DNA of 57,193 bases from a virus. This document shows, one piece after another, positions 1 to 9,246 of this stretch. Each line of letters begins with the position of its first letter. The stretch's first letter is position 1. Below the pieces are notes generated by a model. That model saw only the letters and a list, made by a program, of their open reading frames with translations. It did not search any database and was not told the origin of the DNA. The DNA is taken from IMG/VR virus record IMGVR_UViG_3300035670_000250, positions 1-57,193 of that record, one strand, 5' to 3'. A program made the translations under genes and the position numbers.

Positions 1-239
1 ACAAGAAAGTATTCTTTCGCCATCATGGGATCGACAAACAAAGCTTGTTTTTCGGCGTCTGCTTCTGCCGCGGCGGCGGCAGGATCGTCCGCTTCCAAGA
101 TGGACGCCGAGACTTGAATTCTTCTCTCCTCCAATGATTCCTCTATTTTTTCAGAAACCACCAAGAAAAGATTCTTCTTGAAAGATTCAAAATCTCTTTC
201 TACGACACAATCTACTATTTTTTGTATTTTTTCTGTCAT
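1..239 (-). CDS. 67: gp67-like prohead core protein (5' part only)
   Basis: Partial minus-strand gene that begins at ATG 239..237 and runs off the left edge of the window. The visible 79 residues start MTEKIQKIVD, continue with a charged helical stretch, and then have an Ala/Asp/Glu-rich tract (residues 50-63, five Ala in a row). T4 gp67 is a small acidic prohead scaffold-core protein encoded directly after gene 20, and its N-terminal pattern (a short helix, then KEE..IA..L) resembles this one. Its start codon overlaps the portal stop as ATGA, which implies translational coupling. The assignment rests on position and composition more than on sequence identity. It could also be another prohead core protein such as a gp68 equivalent. 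Confidence 0.5.
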   Translation of the reverse strand, partial: MTEKIQKIVDCVVERDFESFKKNLFLVVSEKIEESLEERRIQVSASILEADDPAAAAAEADAEKQALFVDPMMAKEYFL

Positions 240-1759
240 AGTCCGTATTCCGATTGATCCTGCGGAATCAATCCCTTCTTTCTTTCTTCGTCTATTTCCT
301 TCTCCATTCTGACAATTTCTTCATCAGACAACTTGAGAACATTCTTGCGAATCCATTGATAAGAGAAGAACTTACCCACATATTGTGTCATGTTCATCAA
401 CTCATCAACCTTGTCCTTACGAAGTTCTGCTTCTTTCAACTCCGAGAAGTAGGTGTCTCTCTTGAAGTCGAAATGGACATCATAACGAATCTTTTCCCAT
501 TCTTCTTTGGTAATAATTTCTCTCAGTATTAGTTGTTTACCAAGTAAATCATAAAAAATCTCACCAAACTTTGTTCTCAATCTGTTCACGAATTTCGTGA
601 ACTTAAGTTCATCTCTAGTTATTTCTGTTGATCTACCCAAAGTAAATCCTGTGTCACTCTCAAGTCGTGAAATTGGAACATTCAAAGAACGATATAGTTT
701 CTTTTGGAAGTATTTGACATCTTCCATCTCAGAAAGGTTTTGACCGCCAGGAAGAGTTTCAATTTGAGTGCCTTTTCCACCTTCGCGGCGAGGCATCCAA
801 TAATCCTCCAACATGGTCATCATTCTTCTGTTGTCACGAATTTCACCAGTGTTAGCATCATAGACCAATTTGTTTCTGTGTTTGTTCATCAAATCACGAA
901 GATATTGTTCGGCCTTCTGTTTTGGCAAGTTACCAACGTCCACATAGAAAATTCTTCTTTCAGGAGCGCGGGAGATCCTATAGATGACCACAGCGTCTTC
1001 CATCATCCTCAGTTGGTTCAAAGATTTCACTGCCTTGTGTAGATATCCAACTATTCTCTTGTTTCTCGTATCATAAAGACCCGAATTCACTGCGGCGATC
1101 GCGTCGGGAGAAATCCTCAATCCCTGAACGTCAGGTGCCGTCGCAAAATTCTTTTGACCACCTGGGAACACATACTTATGGAAAATGTAGAATTCTTCTG
1201 TATCTGCGATTAACTTGGTCCCATCTGCTCTAGTTTCTTTCTTAAATTCACGAATCTTTTGGAGATTCAGTGGATCGATGTAACGAAGTTCCACTATTCC
1301 CTTTTTGGTGTTGTTTGGATTGACAATCACATGAAAATAAAGTCTACTGTCAATATACCAACGACGAAATAATTCGTAACCTTTTGTGTTGAAATTCATC
1401 AACTCCAAGACTGTCTTGAACTCTTTGGTTATCAAGGATTTTATTTCACTATCCAAATTAACATTATCTAAATTTATTTTTACCACATCAGTATTGTCAC
1501 TAGCAATGATCGATTCATTTACTATCTCTTCAACCGCACTTTCACATTCAGGGTGAAGAGCCATATCACGATACTTTTGTATCAATTCGTAGTCACTGCG
1601 GGTGGATCCGTCCAGATCAACATACTGTCCGTAGAATCCACCCGTTTCGACTATTACCGCACCATCGTCGGTATCAGGAGGAACAAAAGAAGTTAACTTC
1701 GATTCCTCCTTCTCCCTTTTTGTCTTACCTATTTTCAGACCAAATAATTCAAATGCCAT
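236..1759 (-). CDS. 20: gp20 portal vertex protein
   Basis: A 507-residue protein, close to the 524 residues of T4 gp20. It should form the dodecameric ring at the unique head vertex through which gp17 pumps DNA and to which the neck attaches. Recognisable family features are the motif YRDMALHPECESAVEEIVNE near residues 63-82, the RYIDPLNLQKIRE stretch, and RISRAPERRIFYVDVGNLPK in the central clip/stem part. The segment LNVPISRLESD is typical of T4-like portals. The gene lies between gp19 and the gp67-like gene, as in T4. Its stop overlaps the next start (ATGA). The function is firm; only the exact taxonomic affiliation is open. Confidence 0.96.
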   Translation of the reverse strand: MAFELFGLKIGKTKREKEESKLTSFVPPDTDDGAVIVETGGFYGQYVDLDGSTRSDYELIQKYRDMALHPECESAVEEIVNESIIASDNTDVVKINLDNVNLDSEIKSLITKEFKTVLELMNFNTKGYELFRRWYIDSRLYFHVIVNPNNTKKGIVELRYIDPLNLQKIREFKKETRADGTKLIADTEEFYIFHKYVFPGGQKNFATAPDVQGLRISPDAIAAVNSGLYDTRNKRIVGYLHKAVKSLNQLRMMEDAVVIYRISRAPERRIFYVDVGNLPKQKAEQYLRDLMNKHRNKLVYDANTGEIRDNRRMMTMLEDYWMPRREGGKGTQIETLPGGQNLSEMEDVKYFQKKLYRSLNVPISRLESDTGFTLGRSTEITRDELKFTKFVNRLRTKFGEIFYDLLGKQLILREIITKEEWEKIRYDVHFDFKRDTYFSELKEAELRKDKVDELMNMTQYVGKFFSYQWIRKNVLKLSDEEIVRMEKEIDEERKKGLIPQDQSEYGL

Positions 1760-1779
1760 TTTTTATTCCTCACTTATTA

Positions 1780-2448
1780 TCAACCACCAAAAGAACCACC
1801 GATTGAAGCGAGTGCGTTAACACTAGCTAGAATTCCCCCACCACTTTCGAAGTTAAGATTGAACGAACCCGAAAATCCGAGATTTACTGCCCAATCAGAA
1901 CCAAGAACTCCCGCAGGACCAATATTTCCGTTGGTCGCAACAGGAACAAAGTGTGAATACGCCATAGTAACCGTGAACTGTTCGATAGCAGTTTCCGCAT
2001 CAAAACTCAATTCAATTGCAGCTAATTCTGTAGGCCACATATTAAAGAACTGATATGCTCTCATTGCCCTACCAGCACGATCGAGTTGTGTTACGTTCCA
2101 TTGATTGGAAGCATAAGCATCTATATTGTCAAACGCAGCAGGACTGTCCCAGTTGGAACAAGCTGTTTGCCATGCCTCAAATCGTGATCTCATCACCATA
2201 TTAGTATCATTATAAACTGTAATTTGCCAATCGTCAAAAGTTCTCGGGCCAGAAAGTTTTATTTTTCTACCACCAGGAGCAGCAACTTCCACAGTACCAA
2301 CTTTTGCCGCTGGTAAAGATGCTGCCCTACAAAGATAGGAAAACTCTTGTATACTTCCTATGTTCAACCCCTGAACCAAGAAGTAACTGGAGCGAGCTCC
2401 CCCTCTGAGCAAAGAGTTCTTGAATCCTTGAATATCTGGTAATGACAT
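1780..2448 (-). CDS. 19: gp19 tail tube protein
   Basis: A 222-residue protein of the T4 gp19 tail-tube family (T4 gp19 is 163 residues). It polymerises as hexameric rings on the baseplate to form the inner tube through which DNA passes. Seen in the sequence: the N-terminal LPDIQGFKNSLLRGGARSSYF, a LCRAASLPAAKV segment, and DDWQITVYNDTNMVMRSRFE, all typical of the tube fold. The C-terminal part is Gly/Ser/Ala-rich and longer than in T4. An AAGGAG ribosome binding site lies 7 nt before the ATG, and a perfect late promoter octamer lies about 28 nt upstream. The gene follows the two sheath genes, as expected. Confidence 0.94.
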   Translation of the reverse strand: MSLPDIQGFKNSLLRGGARSSYFLVQGLNIGSIQEFSYLCRAASLPAAKVGTVEVAAPGGRKIKLSGPRTFDDWQITVYNDTNMVMRSRFEAWQTACSNWDSPAAFDNIDAYASNQWNVTQLDRAGRAMRAYQFFNMWPTELAAIELSFDAETAIEQFTVTMAYSHFVPVATNGNIGPAGVLGSDWAVNLGFSGSFNLNFESGGGILASVNALASIGGSFGG

Positions 2449-2475
2449 TTTATCTCCTTTTACAGCCTTTGTCTG

Positions 2476-2483
2476 TATTTATA
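2476..2483 (-). promoter_or_regulatory. T4-type late promoter before gp19
   Basis: The minus strand reads TATAAATA, the exact -10 octamer of T4 late promoters recognised by the gp55 sigma with gp33 and the gp45 clamp. It lies in the 39-bp gap between the sheath and tube genes, 27 bp before the gp19 ATG, with an AAGGAG site between them. A separate promoter would allow more tube protein to be made than upstream readthrough alone gives. Confidence 0.75.
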
Positions 2484-2487
2484 TATT

Positions 2488-4299
2488 TTACGCACCCAAT
2501 TCTGTGAAGTTACTGTCCGATCTAGTTGCGACAAAGTTCAATTGAATGAAGTTGATGGAACGATTTGGTTTGATATAGATATCTGCCCAAAACTCGTTTC
2601 TATCAATTCTTTCTGCCGTATTGTTAGATTCGTCACAAACTACCTTGAAATCAATAATTCCTCTTCTTGCCTTGACATCCTTCAGATATGGAGTCACCAA
2701 AGAAACGAACTGTGATCTTGTGAATGGGTCGTTGAATTCGAACAAGGAGAATTTTGCCGCAGTTGCGATTGCCTTCTCCAAGACGATGAACAGTCTACGA
2801 ACATTGATTCTGTCGAATGCACTTGGTTTAGTCAATGCAGTTCTGTCACCGAAGAGGATCGTTCCCTCTCCTGGAGTGGTTATGACTGGGTTGATTCCAT
2901 CGGGATAAAGTTGATCCCTAAATGCCTTGGAGGGATTGAATGCCAACTTTATAACATTTCTGATCTGACCTCTATTGAATCCAGCGGGAGACCACCAAGG
3001 ATCATTTGTGCTATCTGTTCTAGCACACACACCAGCAACGTCTGGGTTTAGTGGAATCCAGCGATAAAGATCGTTGTATGGGTCGTATTGGTACTTATAA
3101 CCCGAGTCGATCACACAATAAGAACTTGAACCTAAAGTTGATTTGAAAGTCAAAGCTCTGTCGAGTTTTGCCTGTTCGGTTTCGATGTCACTCTTGTTTG
3201 CTGGTGAGAAGAATGCAACGCAGTCTTTTCTGTATTCTGCAATCGCCTTGATAGCACCAACACTAGTTGAATCAACAACAGCACCCGATATAAGAAGATT
3301 CACATCATATGATTCTGTATCTTCGAAAAGATTGTATCCATAAGGATCATCACTCGGGACAGTAGTGCTGACCAAATTCGCACTGGTTTGTCCTAAACCA
3401 CCAGCGAGTGGGAATGAAACTCCTCCGTTTGCACGGACTCTCGTTCCACTTGGTCCAGTTGTACCCCAATCTGCGATATATCCATATGTCCCACTATCAG
3501 TAAAACTTAAACCTGTTTGGGTGTAGAAATCAGCGGCAGCATCACCTGGAGTATCTTCCCCACCGATGTAGATATATTGTGATTTTTCGTTAATGTGTCT
3601 CTTGTAGAATACCGTTTCGCCATTTTCAAGTCTTGCTTCTGGGTATACAGAAAGATTCGAGAATCTTTCCAAAATCGTATTTTGCGCCCCTGTGAATAAA
3701 CCGTCTTGATCAATGACCAAAACATGGATTTGGTCATTCGTAGTCAAACTTGCAGCCAATGTTTGAATGTTGGTTGTGTGGTCAGGAGCTCCCTCAGATG
3801 CATATCCAAAGTTAGCATAGTATTCCACGGTTCCTTCGGTCCACGCAGTGAATCCTGCGCTTCCTGTTCCACCGGGTCCTGGGAAAATTGCAACCTTGAG
3901 TGAATCTCCCTTTTGTCCTGGATAACGAGCAAAAATTCCATTGTAGTCGTTGTCGAACAAACTTTCATTTTGGAAAAGTTCTGCTGATGGAACTGTTTGA
4001 CCATCTCCAGTGAAACAACCGACTGCATTCTTTGCATCAGAACCTACAACACGGACAACTTGAAGTGAATTCGTGTAACTTAAGTAATTGAAACCCGAAA
4101 ACCACTGAGCGTAGTTCCAATTCTTGGGATCTCCGAATACTGCTCTATATGATTTTGGCGTATCGATCAAAATCACCTGCTTTGCTGGTCCCCATTCATA
4201 GTTTCCAGCGATACCACCCAAAGAGGTAGCAACTGCTGGGACTATGGTTGTGAGGTCGATTTCCGATACATTTACACCTGGACTGACTTGAAATGCCAT
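2488..4299 (-). CDS. 18: gp18 tail sheath protein, copy A
   Basis: A 603-residue contractile sheath protein (T4 gp18 is 659). The N-terminus MAFQVSPGVNVSEIDLTTI is the inter-subunit linker arm plus start of the conserved sheath fold. The last ~110 residues carry the conserved contractile core, including RINVRRLFIVLEKAI and DRNEFWADIYIKPNRSI. The middle (about residues 100-330) is the variable protruding domain. It is followed by gp19 and preceded by a second, clearly paralogous sheath gene. Both copies share the same 5' flank (GGAGATAGAAAT before ATG), so the ribosome binding site was duplicated too. It is uncertain which copy builds the main sheath. Confidence 0.95.
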   Translation of the reverse strand: MAFQVSPGVNVSEIDLTTIVPAVATSLGGIAGNYEWGPAKQVILIDTPKSYRAVFGDPKNWNYAQWFSGFNYLSYTNSLQVVRVVGSDAKNAVGCFTGDGQTVPSAELFQNESLFDNDYNGIFARYPGQKGDSLKVAIFPGPGGTGSAGFTAWTEGTVEYYANFGYASEGAPDHTTNIQTLAASLTTNDQIHVLVIDQDGLFTGAQNTILERFSNLSVYPEARLENGETVFYKRHINEKSQYIYIGGEDTPGDAAADFYTQTGLSFTDSGTYGYIADWGTTGPSGTRVRANGGVSFPLAGGLGQTSANLVSTTVPSDDPYGYNLFEDTESYDVNLLISGAVVDSTSVGAIKAIAEYRKDCVAFFSPANKSDIETEQAKLDRALTFKSTLGSSSYCVIDSGYKYQYDPYNDLYRWIPLNPDVAGVCARTDSTNDPWWSPAGFNRGQIRNVIKLAFNPSKAFRDQLYPDGINPVITTPGEGTILFGDRTALTKPSAFDRINVRRLFIVLEKAIATAAKFSLFEFNDPFTRSQFVSLVTPYLKDVKARRGIIDFKVVCDESNNTAERIDRNEFWADIYIKPNRSINFIQLNFVATRSDSNFTELGA

Positions 4300-4328
4300 A
4301 TTTCTATCTCCTTGATACTATATCTTTA

Positions 4329-6128
4329 TTAAGCACCAACCTCACTAAAACTTGCACCAGTTCTAGTAGCAATGAAGTTCAACTGAATGTAATTGATGGA
4401 ACGATTTGGTTTGATATAGATGTCCGCCCAAAACTCATTTCTGTCAATTCTTTCAGGTGTGTTGTTCGTCTCGTCACAGACTACCTTGAAGTCAATGAGT
4501 CCTCTTCTTGCCTTTACATCGGAAAGGAAGGGAGTCACAAGAGAAACAAATCTTGATCTTGTGAATGAATCGTTGAACTCGAACAACGAATACTTGGATG
4601 CAGTTGCAATCGCCTTCTCAAGAACAATGAACAATCTACGAACATTGATTCTGTCGAATGCACTTGGTTTTTGCAATCCTGTTCTATCACCCAAAAGAAG
4701 AATTCCAGTGTCTTTTTGGAAGATGACCGGATTGATTCCCTTGGGGTACAACCTATCCCTATAGATCTTCGAAGGATTGAACGCAAGAGCTTCTGCGTTT
4801 CTCATGATTCCTCTATTGTATCCTGCCGGAGAAAACCACGCATCATTGGTAAACTCAGTTCTTGCAACCAACCCTGCGGTATCACCATTCAGTGGAATCC
4901 AACGATAAACCAAGTTGTATGGGTCAAACTGTTTCTTATAACCAGAATCTATGAACACATAAGAACTCGATCCAACGTCGTTCTTGAATGCAATGCATCT
5001 ATCTGCCTTTGCACTTTCGGTTGCGTTTGCAGCTACTGAAGCACCAACCTTACCGATGTCACAGGAGAGGAATGCGATACAATCCTTTCTTGTTTCTGCA
5101 ATCTGAACAAGATTTTGAACATCTGAAGCACTGTTGATTCCACCACCGAGAAGAAGATTTACGTCTTCCTTTTCCGCATCGGCAAGAACTTCGTAACCTT
5201 GTTCATCAACATCAAAAAGTGATCCACTTTGTTCTCCCGTTCCACCAGAAAGTGCGATCGTGACATGTGCAGTCGAACCGTAACTAAAGACGTAATCGGT
5301 TTCTGCATCACTGATTCCCGAAACACCCAATCCAGGACCACCGAAAATAGCAGCTGGATAAAAAGCTGTATTATTCAAGTCGTAGTTGTCAACAGCACCA
5401 CCACACTTGATGTATTGTGAGGTGGTATTTATTACGTTCTTGAAGTAATTCGAAGTTCCATCATTCTTTCTTGCCTTGGGATGAAGAGAAACATTCTCGA
5501 ATTTTTCGAGAATTGTGTTCTTAACACCAGAGAAAAGTCCATCTTGATCCAAAACTGCGATATGTACCATATCGTAAGTAGTTGCTCCTGCAATACTTAT
5601 CAGATTATCAGACGATGATGGTGTTCTACCAAAAGCAGACCATATGTCTGAGTATGTGCTTGTTCCTATTGTCCCTTGTGTCCAATTTGAACCTGAAGAA
5701 ACACCATTGGAACCTATCGAAACAGCAAGACTGTTACCCTTTGTTCCTGCATATCTTGAATAAAATCCACCACCATATGTGGTTATATCAACATTGTCAT
5801 TTGGTGCGTAAGACTCCGAATCCCCTGCGGTCTTACCGGCACTGTTTGCGTTTGCAACAGAACCAGTCGCACCCATTGTCCTGACTACCTTGATGCCTTG
5901 AGAATATCCCAAAAAGTTCAAAGTGGTGAAATATTCTTCATAGTTCCACTCCTTGACATCACCAAAAATGTTTCTAAATGTTTTAGGAGTATCGATCAAA
6001 ACTGGGGTATTTGCTGGACCCCACTCAAAGTATCCAGCTATTCCCGCAATCGAAGTTGCTACAGCTGGAACTATGGTTGTTAGATCAATCTCACTTACAT
6101 TTACACCTGGACTGACTTGAAATGCCAT
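4329..6128 (-). CDS. 18: gp18 tail sheath protein, copy B (paralogue)
   Basis: A 599-residue second sheath protein. The first 26 residues are identical to copy A, and by eye the last ~107 residues differ at fewer than 20 positions. The central domain (about residues 90-330) is strongly diverged, with its own Gly/Ser-rich loops. All conserved core motifs (VSEIDLTTIVP, RINVRRLFIVLEKAI, FWADIYIKPNRSI) are intact and there is no frameshift, so it should be functional. Only about 30 bp separates it from copy A. A near-consensus late promoter (AATAAATA) lies about 48 bp upstream of its start. It may form a mixed sheath, provide a variable surface, or replace copy A under some conditions. Confidence 0.93.
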   Translation of the reverse strand: MAFQVSPGVNVSEIDLTTIVPAVATSIAGIAGYFEWGPANTPVLIDTPKTFRNIFGDVKEWNYEEYFTTLNFLGYSQGIKVVRTMGATGSVANANSAGKTAGDSESYAPNDNVDITTYGGGFYSRYAGTKGNSLAVSIGSNGVSSGSNWTQGTIGTSTYSDIWSAFGRTPSSSDNLISIAGATTYDMVHIAVLDQDGLFSGVKNTILEKFENVSLHPKARKNDGTSNYFKNVINTTSQYIKCGGAVDNYDLNNTAFYPAAIFGGPGLGVSGISDAETDYVFSYGSTAHVTIALSGGTGEQSGSLFDVDEQGYEVLADAEKEDVNLLLGGGINSASDVQNLVQIAETRKDCIAFLSCDIGKVGASVAANATESAKADRCIAFKNDVGSSSYVFIDSGYKKQFDPYNLVYRWIPLNGDTAGLVARTEFTNDAWFSPAGYNRGIMRNAEALAFNPSKIYRDRLYPKGINPVIFQKDTGILLLGDRTGLQKPSAFDRINVRRLFIVLEKAIATASKYSLFEFNDSFTRSRFVSLVTPFLSDVKARRGLIDFKVVCDETNNTPERIDRNEFWADIYIKPNRSINYIQLNFIATRTGASFSEVGA

Positions 6129-6175
6129 ATTTCTATCTCCTTAGATCATCATGGAGCTTATAATTTACTATGAAG

Positions 6176-6183
6176 TATTTATT
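6176..6183 (-). promoter_or_regulatory. Probable late promoter before sheath copy B
   Basis: The minus strand reads AATAAATA, one base from the T4 late octamer, followed by C as in several T4 late sites. It lies in the 74-bp gap between gp17 and the sheath gene and 47 bp before the sheath ATG, which has an AAGGAG site. It may boost the highly expressed sheath genes relative to the terminase genes upstream. Confidence 0.5.
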
Positions 6184-6202
6184 CTTTATGTTTTTTTGCG
6201 TT

Positions 6203-7906
6203 TTACGACCAAAAGAAACTGGAATCATCTTCCACATTGATGTCGTCGGGTGGTAATTGCCTACTCTCGGAGGGAGATCCCTCTCGGGACAAGAGGGAAG
6301 CGTCCCTCTGCCTCTCTGCTTCGAAGTCCAAAATACCGTCCTCTATGAATCCAAACGGAGACAAGGACGCTTCTAGGTCTTGTAACCTCTTTTCATAGAG
6401 TTTTCTACGAGTGTCAATGTCTATGATTTCCCTAAAATAAGTCTGTGTGGTCAACCAAGAGAAAAGAATCAGAGTGTCAACCAAGTCATCATGGTATCCT
6501 TCCGACGCCTCATAGGAAATTCCCTTGGAAATAAAGGTGCTGAACTCGGAAATCACATCCAAGTCTGAAACAACCAACTTGTCCTGCTCTATCATTTCCT
6601 TGAGGATGGAACACCCCAATTTCTTGATTTGGTAACTGGTCCGAACACCAAATTGAACTTTCCCACTCTCACCGAAACCACCGTCCACTTTTTGTCCCTT
6701 CTTCCCACGATTGGAAACCAAAAGGACGTTCTCGTATTCCAACTCCTGATAGAGAATATCCGCGACCTCGGAACCAACGTCATTGATTTCTAGTAGAACA
6801 TGTGCATTATTATAATACTTACCCATTTTTTCTATTACCGTGGGATACATGAGAACGGGAAGAGTATTGTTCCTGTATTTTGCGACCATTCGATAGGGCA
6901 TCTGAGTAACATCCATGATGGTGAAAGCGTGATAATCGGCACCCTGTGCCCTACAGGTATCAACACACATGATATAGACGTTATCTTTCTTTGGTTCTTC
7001 GAAGATATCCAACCCATCAATCGCAGAACGAATAGGTTCTTCAAAAGGCATGGATGCTAGTTTTGCGGAGGATATCAGAGTGTCTTCAGAACCAAGGAAC
7101 TGACACTCGAACTCCTGCATCCACTGCCTTTCGGAAGTGTTGCGAATGGTTTCTTCCTTGAACTTTTGGTCTCTACCCGGAATCTCGTTCCAAAGAACTT
7201 CTATGGGAACGTAGGAATTTTTCTCACTTTCGGCATTCTTCCACAACTTGTAAAACATGTTCATTCCCTTGGGTGTGCTGACGATGACCACCTTGGTCGT
7301 CTCACCCGAAGAAATGGTAGGATAAACCGAGTTGAAGAAGTCCTCAGCAATGTTGTTGGGAACGAATGCAAATTCGTCAAGTAGAATCATGCTGTATGTA
7401 TCACCACGAACCGCAGATGAAGATGTGGATGAAGCAATGACTTTCGATCCGTTTTCAAGTTGAATGGACAACTTGTTCCATTCAATTATTCCCTGTTGCA
7501 ACCATTTGGGAAGATTTTCATACGACTTCTTCAATCTCTGAAGAAGTTCTCTGGCGGTCGTCAATTTGTTCGCGAGAATTGCAACCTTCTTGTCCTGATT
7601 GAACAGAACGTGGTGAAGAAGGTATGAAATCATGGTGGTCGATTTACCACTCTGACGAGGAAGTTTGCAAATGGTAAAACGATTGTCGTGGATTGTTCTT
7701 ACGATGTTTCTTTGAAAATCATACATTTCAAAGGGAATCAATCCCTTGTCAACTTGAACAATCTTGATGTAATTTTCTATGAAGTGAATGGGGTCGTTCG
7801 AACACTTTATGTATTCTTCGACCTGTTCGGGAGTAAATTCTACAGGAGTATTTGCTGCCTTGATGAGGGGATTGCCGAGATAGTGATCATTGTTTTTCGT
7901 CGGCAT
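6203..7906 (-). CDS. 17: gp17 terminase large subunit (packaging ATPase and nuclease)
   Basis: A 567-residue protein (T4 gp17 is 610). It is the motor that cuts concatemeric DNA and pumps it through the portal. The ATPase domain shows Walker A PRQSGKST at about residues 83-90, Walker B MILLDE at 173-178, and a VSTPKG coupling motif near 209-214. The RNase H-like nuclease domain shows CVDTCRAQGADYH with the acidic residue at about D316, LLEIND with E373, and YHDDLVD with D473/D474. All catalytic positions are present. Its start lies inside the end of gp16 (20-bp overlap), so the two terminase subunits are probably translationally coupled. Confidence 0.97.
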   Translation of the reverse strand: MPTKNNDHYLGNPLIKAANTPVEFTPEQVEEYIKCSNDPIHFIENYIKIVQVDKGLIPFEMYDFQRNIVRTIHDNRFTICKLPRQSGKSTTMISYLLHHVLFNQDKKVAILANKLTTARELLQRLKKSYENLPKWLQQGIIEWNKLSIQLENGSKVIASSTSSSAVRGDTYSMILLDEFAFVPNNIAEDFFNSVYPTISSGETTKVVIVSTPKGMNMFYKLWKNAESEKNSYVPIEVLWNEIPGRDQKFKEETIRNTSERQWMQEFECQFLGSEDTLISSAKLASMPFEEPIRSAIDGLDIFEEPKKDNVYIMCVDTCRAQGADYHAFTIMDVTQMPYRMVAKYRNNTLPVLMYPTVIEKMGKYYNNAHVLLEINDVGSEVADILYQELEYENVLLVSNRGKKGQKVDGGFGESGKVQFGVRTSYQIKKLGCSILKEMIEQDKLVVSDLDVISEFSTFISKGISYEASEGYHDDLVDTLILFSWLTTQTYFREIIDIDTRRKLYEKRLQDLEASLSPFGFIEDGILDFEAERQRDASLLSREGSPSESRQLPPDDINVEDDSSFFWS

Positions 7907-8342
7907 CCTTCTTCTCCAACTGCTTTGCTTTCTTTCGTTCTGAAAGGAACTTCTGAAGTTCCGCAGTGCTTCCTACATAAATGGAGTTGTTGGTTATGGA
8001 CTTTGGTCCACTTCCTCCCTCTTCCTTCTTCAAGTCCTTCATCTTCTTATGGAGGTCCATCAATTTACCGTTTGCATCCAAACTACTATGAATAAGTTGC
8101 GCAACCACTTCATATGCGCGTGGACTCTCGCTTTCGCTAGCTACATCTAGAATACCTTCTATAGCTGCTTCAGATTGGCTTATTATATTTTTTAGGTTTT
8201 TTCTTACAAGAGCATAATCTGAATCAGCTTGCTCTTGTGTAGCTGGTACAGCTTTTACTTCTTTGATTTCTTTTTCTTCTACAACAGGAATATATTCTAT
8301 TCCTAAAGCATCAGATATATTTTTTTCTACTTTATCACTCAT
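7887..8342 (-). CDS. 16: gp16 terminase small subunit
   Basis: A 151-residue protein, similar in size to T4 gp16 (164). It should recognise the packaging substrate and regulate gp17. It is highly charged and helical: an acidic N-terminal part, a central helix LKNIISQSEAAIEGILDVA, and a second helix ending in HKKMKDLKKEEGG. This matches the coiled-coil oligomerisation core of T4-like small terminases. The C-terminus is Lys/Glu-rich. It overlaps gp17 by 20 bp. No clear Shine-Dalgarno sequence precedes ATG 8342, although a perfect late promoter octamer lies 50 bp upstream. Identification rests mainly on position, size and helix pattern. Confidence 0.85.
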   Translation of the reverse strand: MSDKVEKNISDALGIEYIPVVEEKEIKEVKAVPATQEQADSDYALVRKNLKNIISQSEAAIEGILDVASESESPRAYEVVAQLIHSSLDANGKLMDLHKKMKDLKKEEGGSGPKSITNNSIYVGSTAELQKFLSERKKAKQLEKKDADEKQ

Positions 8343-8391
8343 TTGTTAAAGTTCTATAGGAACCTTCGGCTACAACGCCAATTTCCACTTC

Positions 8392-8399
8392 TATTTATA
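8392..8399 (-). promoter_or_regulatory. T4-type late promoter before gp16/gp17
   Basis: The minus strand reads TATAAATA followed by G, an exact T4 late octamer, in the 76-bp gap between gp15 and gp16. It lies 49 bp before the gp16 start and would drive gp16-gp17 and possibly the sheath genes. The leader also contains a small GTTC...GAAC hairpin close to the start codon. Confidence 0.75.
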
Positions 8400-8418
8400 C
8401 ACCCCAAAAACTAAATCC

Positions 8419-9240
8419 TCAAGAAAATGGGTCTTTTGTGTAAACCATGTAATATTGTGCGCTAGCTCCTGAAAGACCCAAATCAAAGTTATTTATATTC
8501 ACATCCCCAGTCAATCCTGTCTCCAAAGTCATGAATGGTTCGTCTACGCCAATGGTAAATACAGAGGTAACAACTTTCCCGATCATTCCTTCTGGAATAG
8601 AAATATCCCCAGTCGAACCTGACAGTCCTTGAGTATTTAATTTTCTTATTGGTCCATAGTAAAATAACTTACAGTCAAACTCCAAAGTAGACACTATAAC
8701 TTTCCTTTCGGCATCCATTTGAGTATCAGCAACATTATCTTCATATGTGACACTTTTTAATATGAACGGGACATCAACACTCATATCAGTGGGATTGACC
8801 ATTTTTACATTAACAGAATACTCAGGAGCAAACCAAGGGAATATTTGCTCTAAAATTTGAAGCATGTCTTCAGTATTCTTTGTGAACAAGTTAAGATTAA
8901 ATTTTATTATGTAAGGAACTCTACCATAACGATAATACACCTCATTATCTTTTGTATATAAACTTCGTTGAAAAGTATCATTTTTCCTACTCGCATCGTA
9001 GCTAAATAAATTAAAATCAAATGACATCCTAGGCAAAGCGTTGTAAAAATTGTTTTGTAGAGTGGGGTTTTGATTTAATCTACTGATAAATTTTTGTTTG
9101 GACATGTAAGACAGAGGAATTTTTATTCTCTCTTTTTCAGTTCCATCTGTCTCATATCTAGCAACATAGATATCATTGAACATAGACCCAAATGCAACTA
9201 TCGCCTTTTTAGTTATTTGATGATTGAAAAATTCGAACAT
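8419..9240 (-). CDS. 15: gp15 tail sheath stabiliser / tail terminator
   Basis: A 273-residue protein, almost the same length as T4 gp15 (272). It caps the finished tail tube and sheath as a hexamer and provides the surface that joins the neck. Seen: the N-terminal MFEFFNHQITKKAIVAFGSMFNDIYVAR, which matches the family pattern, and a central SRKNDTFQRSLYTKDNEVYY region. It sits between gp14 and gp16 exactly as in T4, 6 bp downstream of gp14. Confidence 0.92.
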   Translation of the reverse strand: MFEFFNHQITKKAIVAFGSMFNDIYVARYETDGTEKERIKIPLSYMSKQKFISRLNQNPTLQNNFYNALPRMSFDFNLFSYDASRKNDTFQRSLYTKDNEVYYRYGRVPYIIKFNLNLFTKNTEDMLQILEQIFPWFAPEYSVNVKMVNPTDMSVDVPFILKSVTYEDNVADTQMDAERKVIVSTLEFDCKLFYYGPIRKLNTQGLSGSTGDISIPEGMIGKVVTSVFTIGVDEPFMTLETGLTGDVNINNFDLGLSGASAQYYMVYTKDPFS

Positions 9241-9246
9241 TTGAAA

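Noticed and set aside
5426-5433. Late promoter-like AATAAATA inside the sheath gene
   Set aside because: It lies in mid-gene on AT-rich DNA, without an ORF start downstream.
2488-6128. Second sheath copy as an assembly duplication artefact
   Set aside because: The copies are diverged across the whole central domain and at many synonymous sites, so they are true paralogues.
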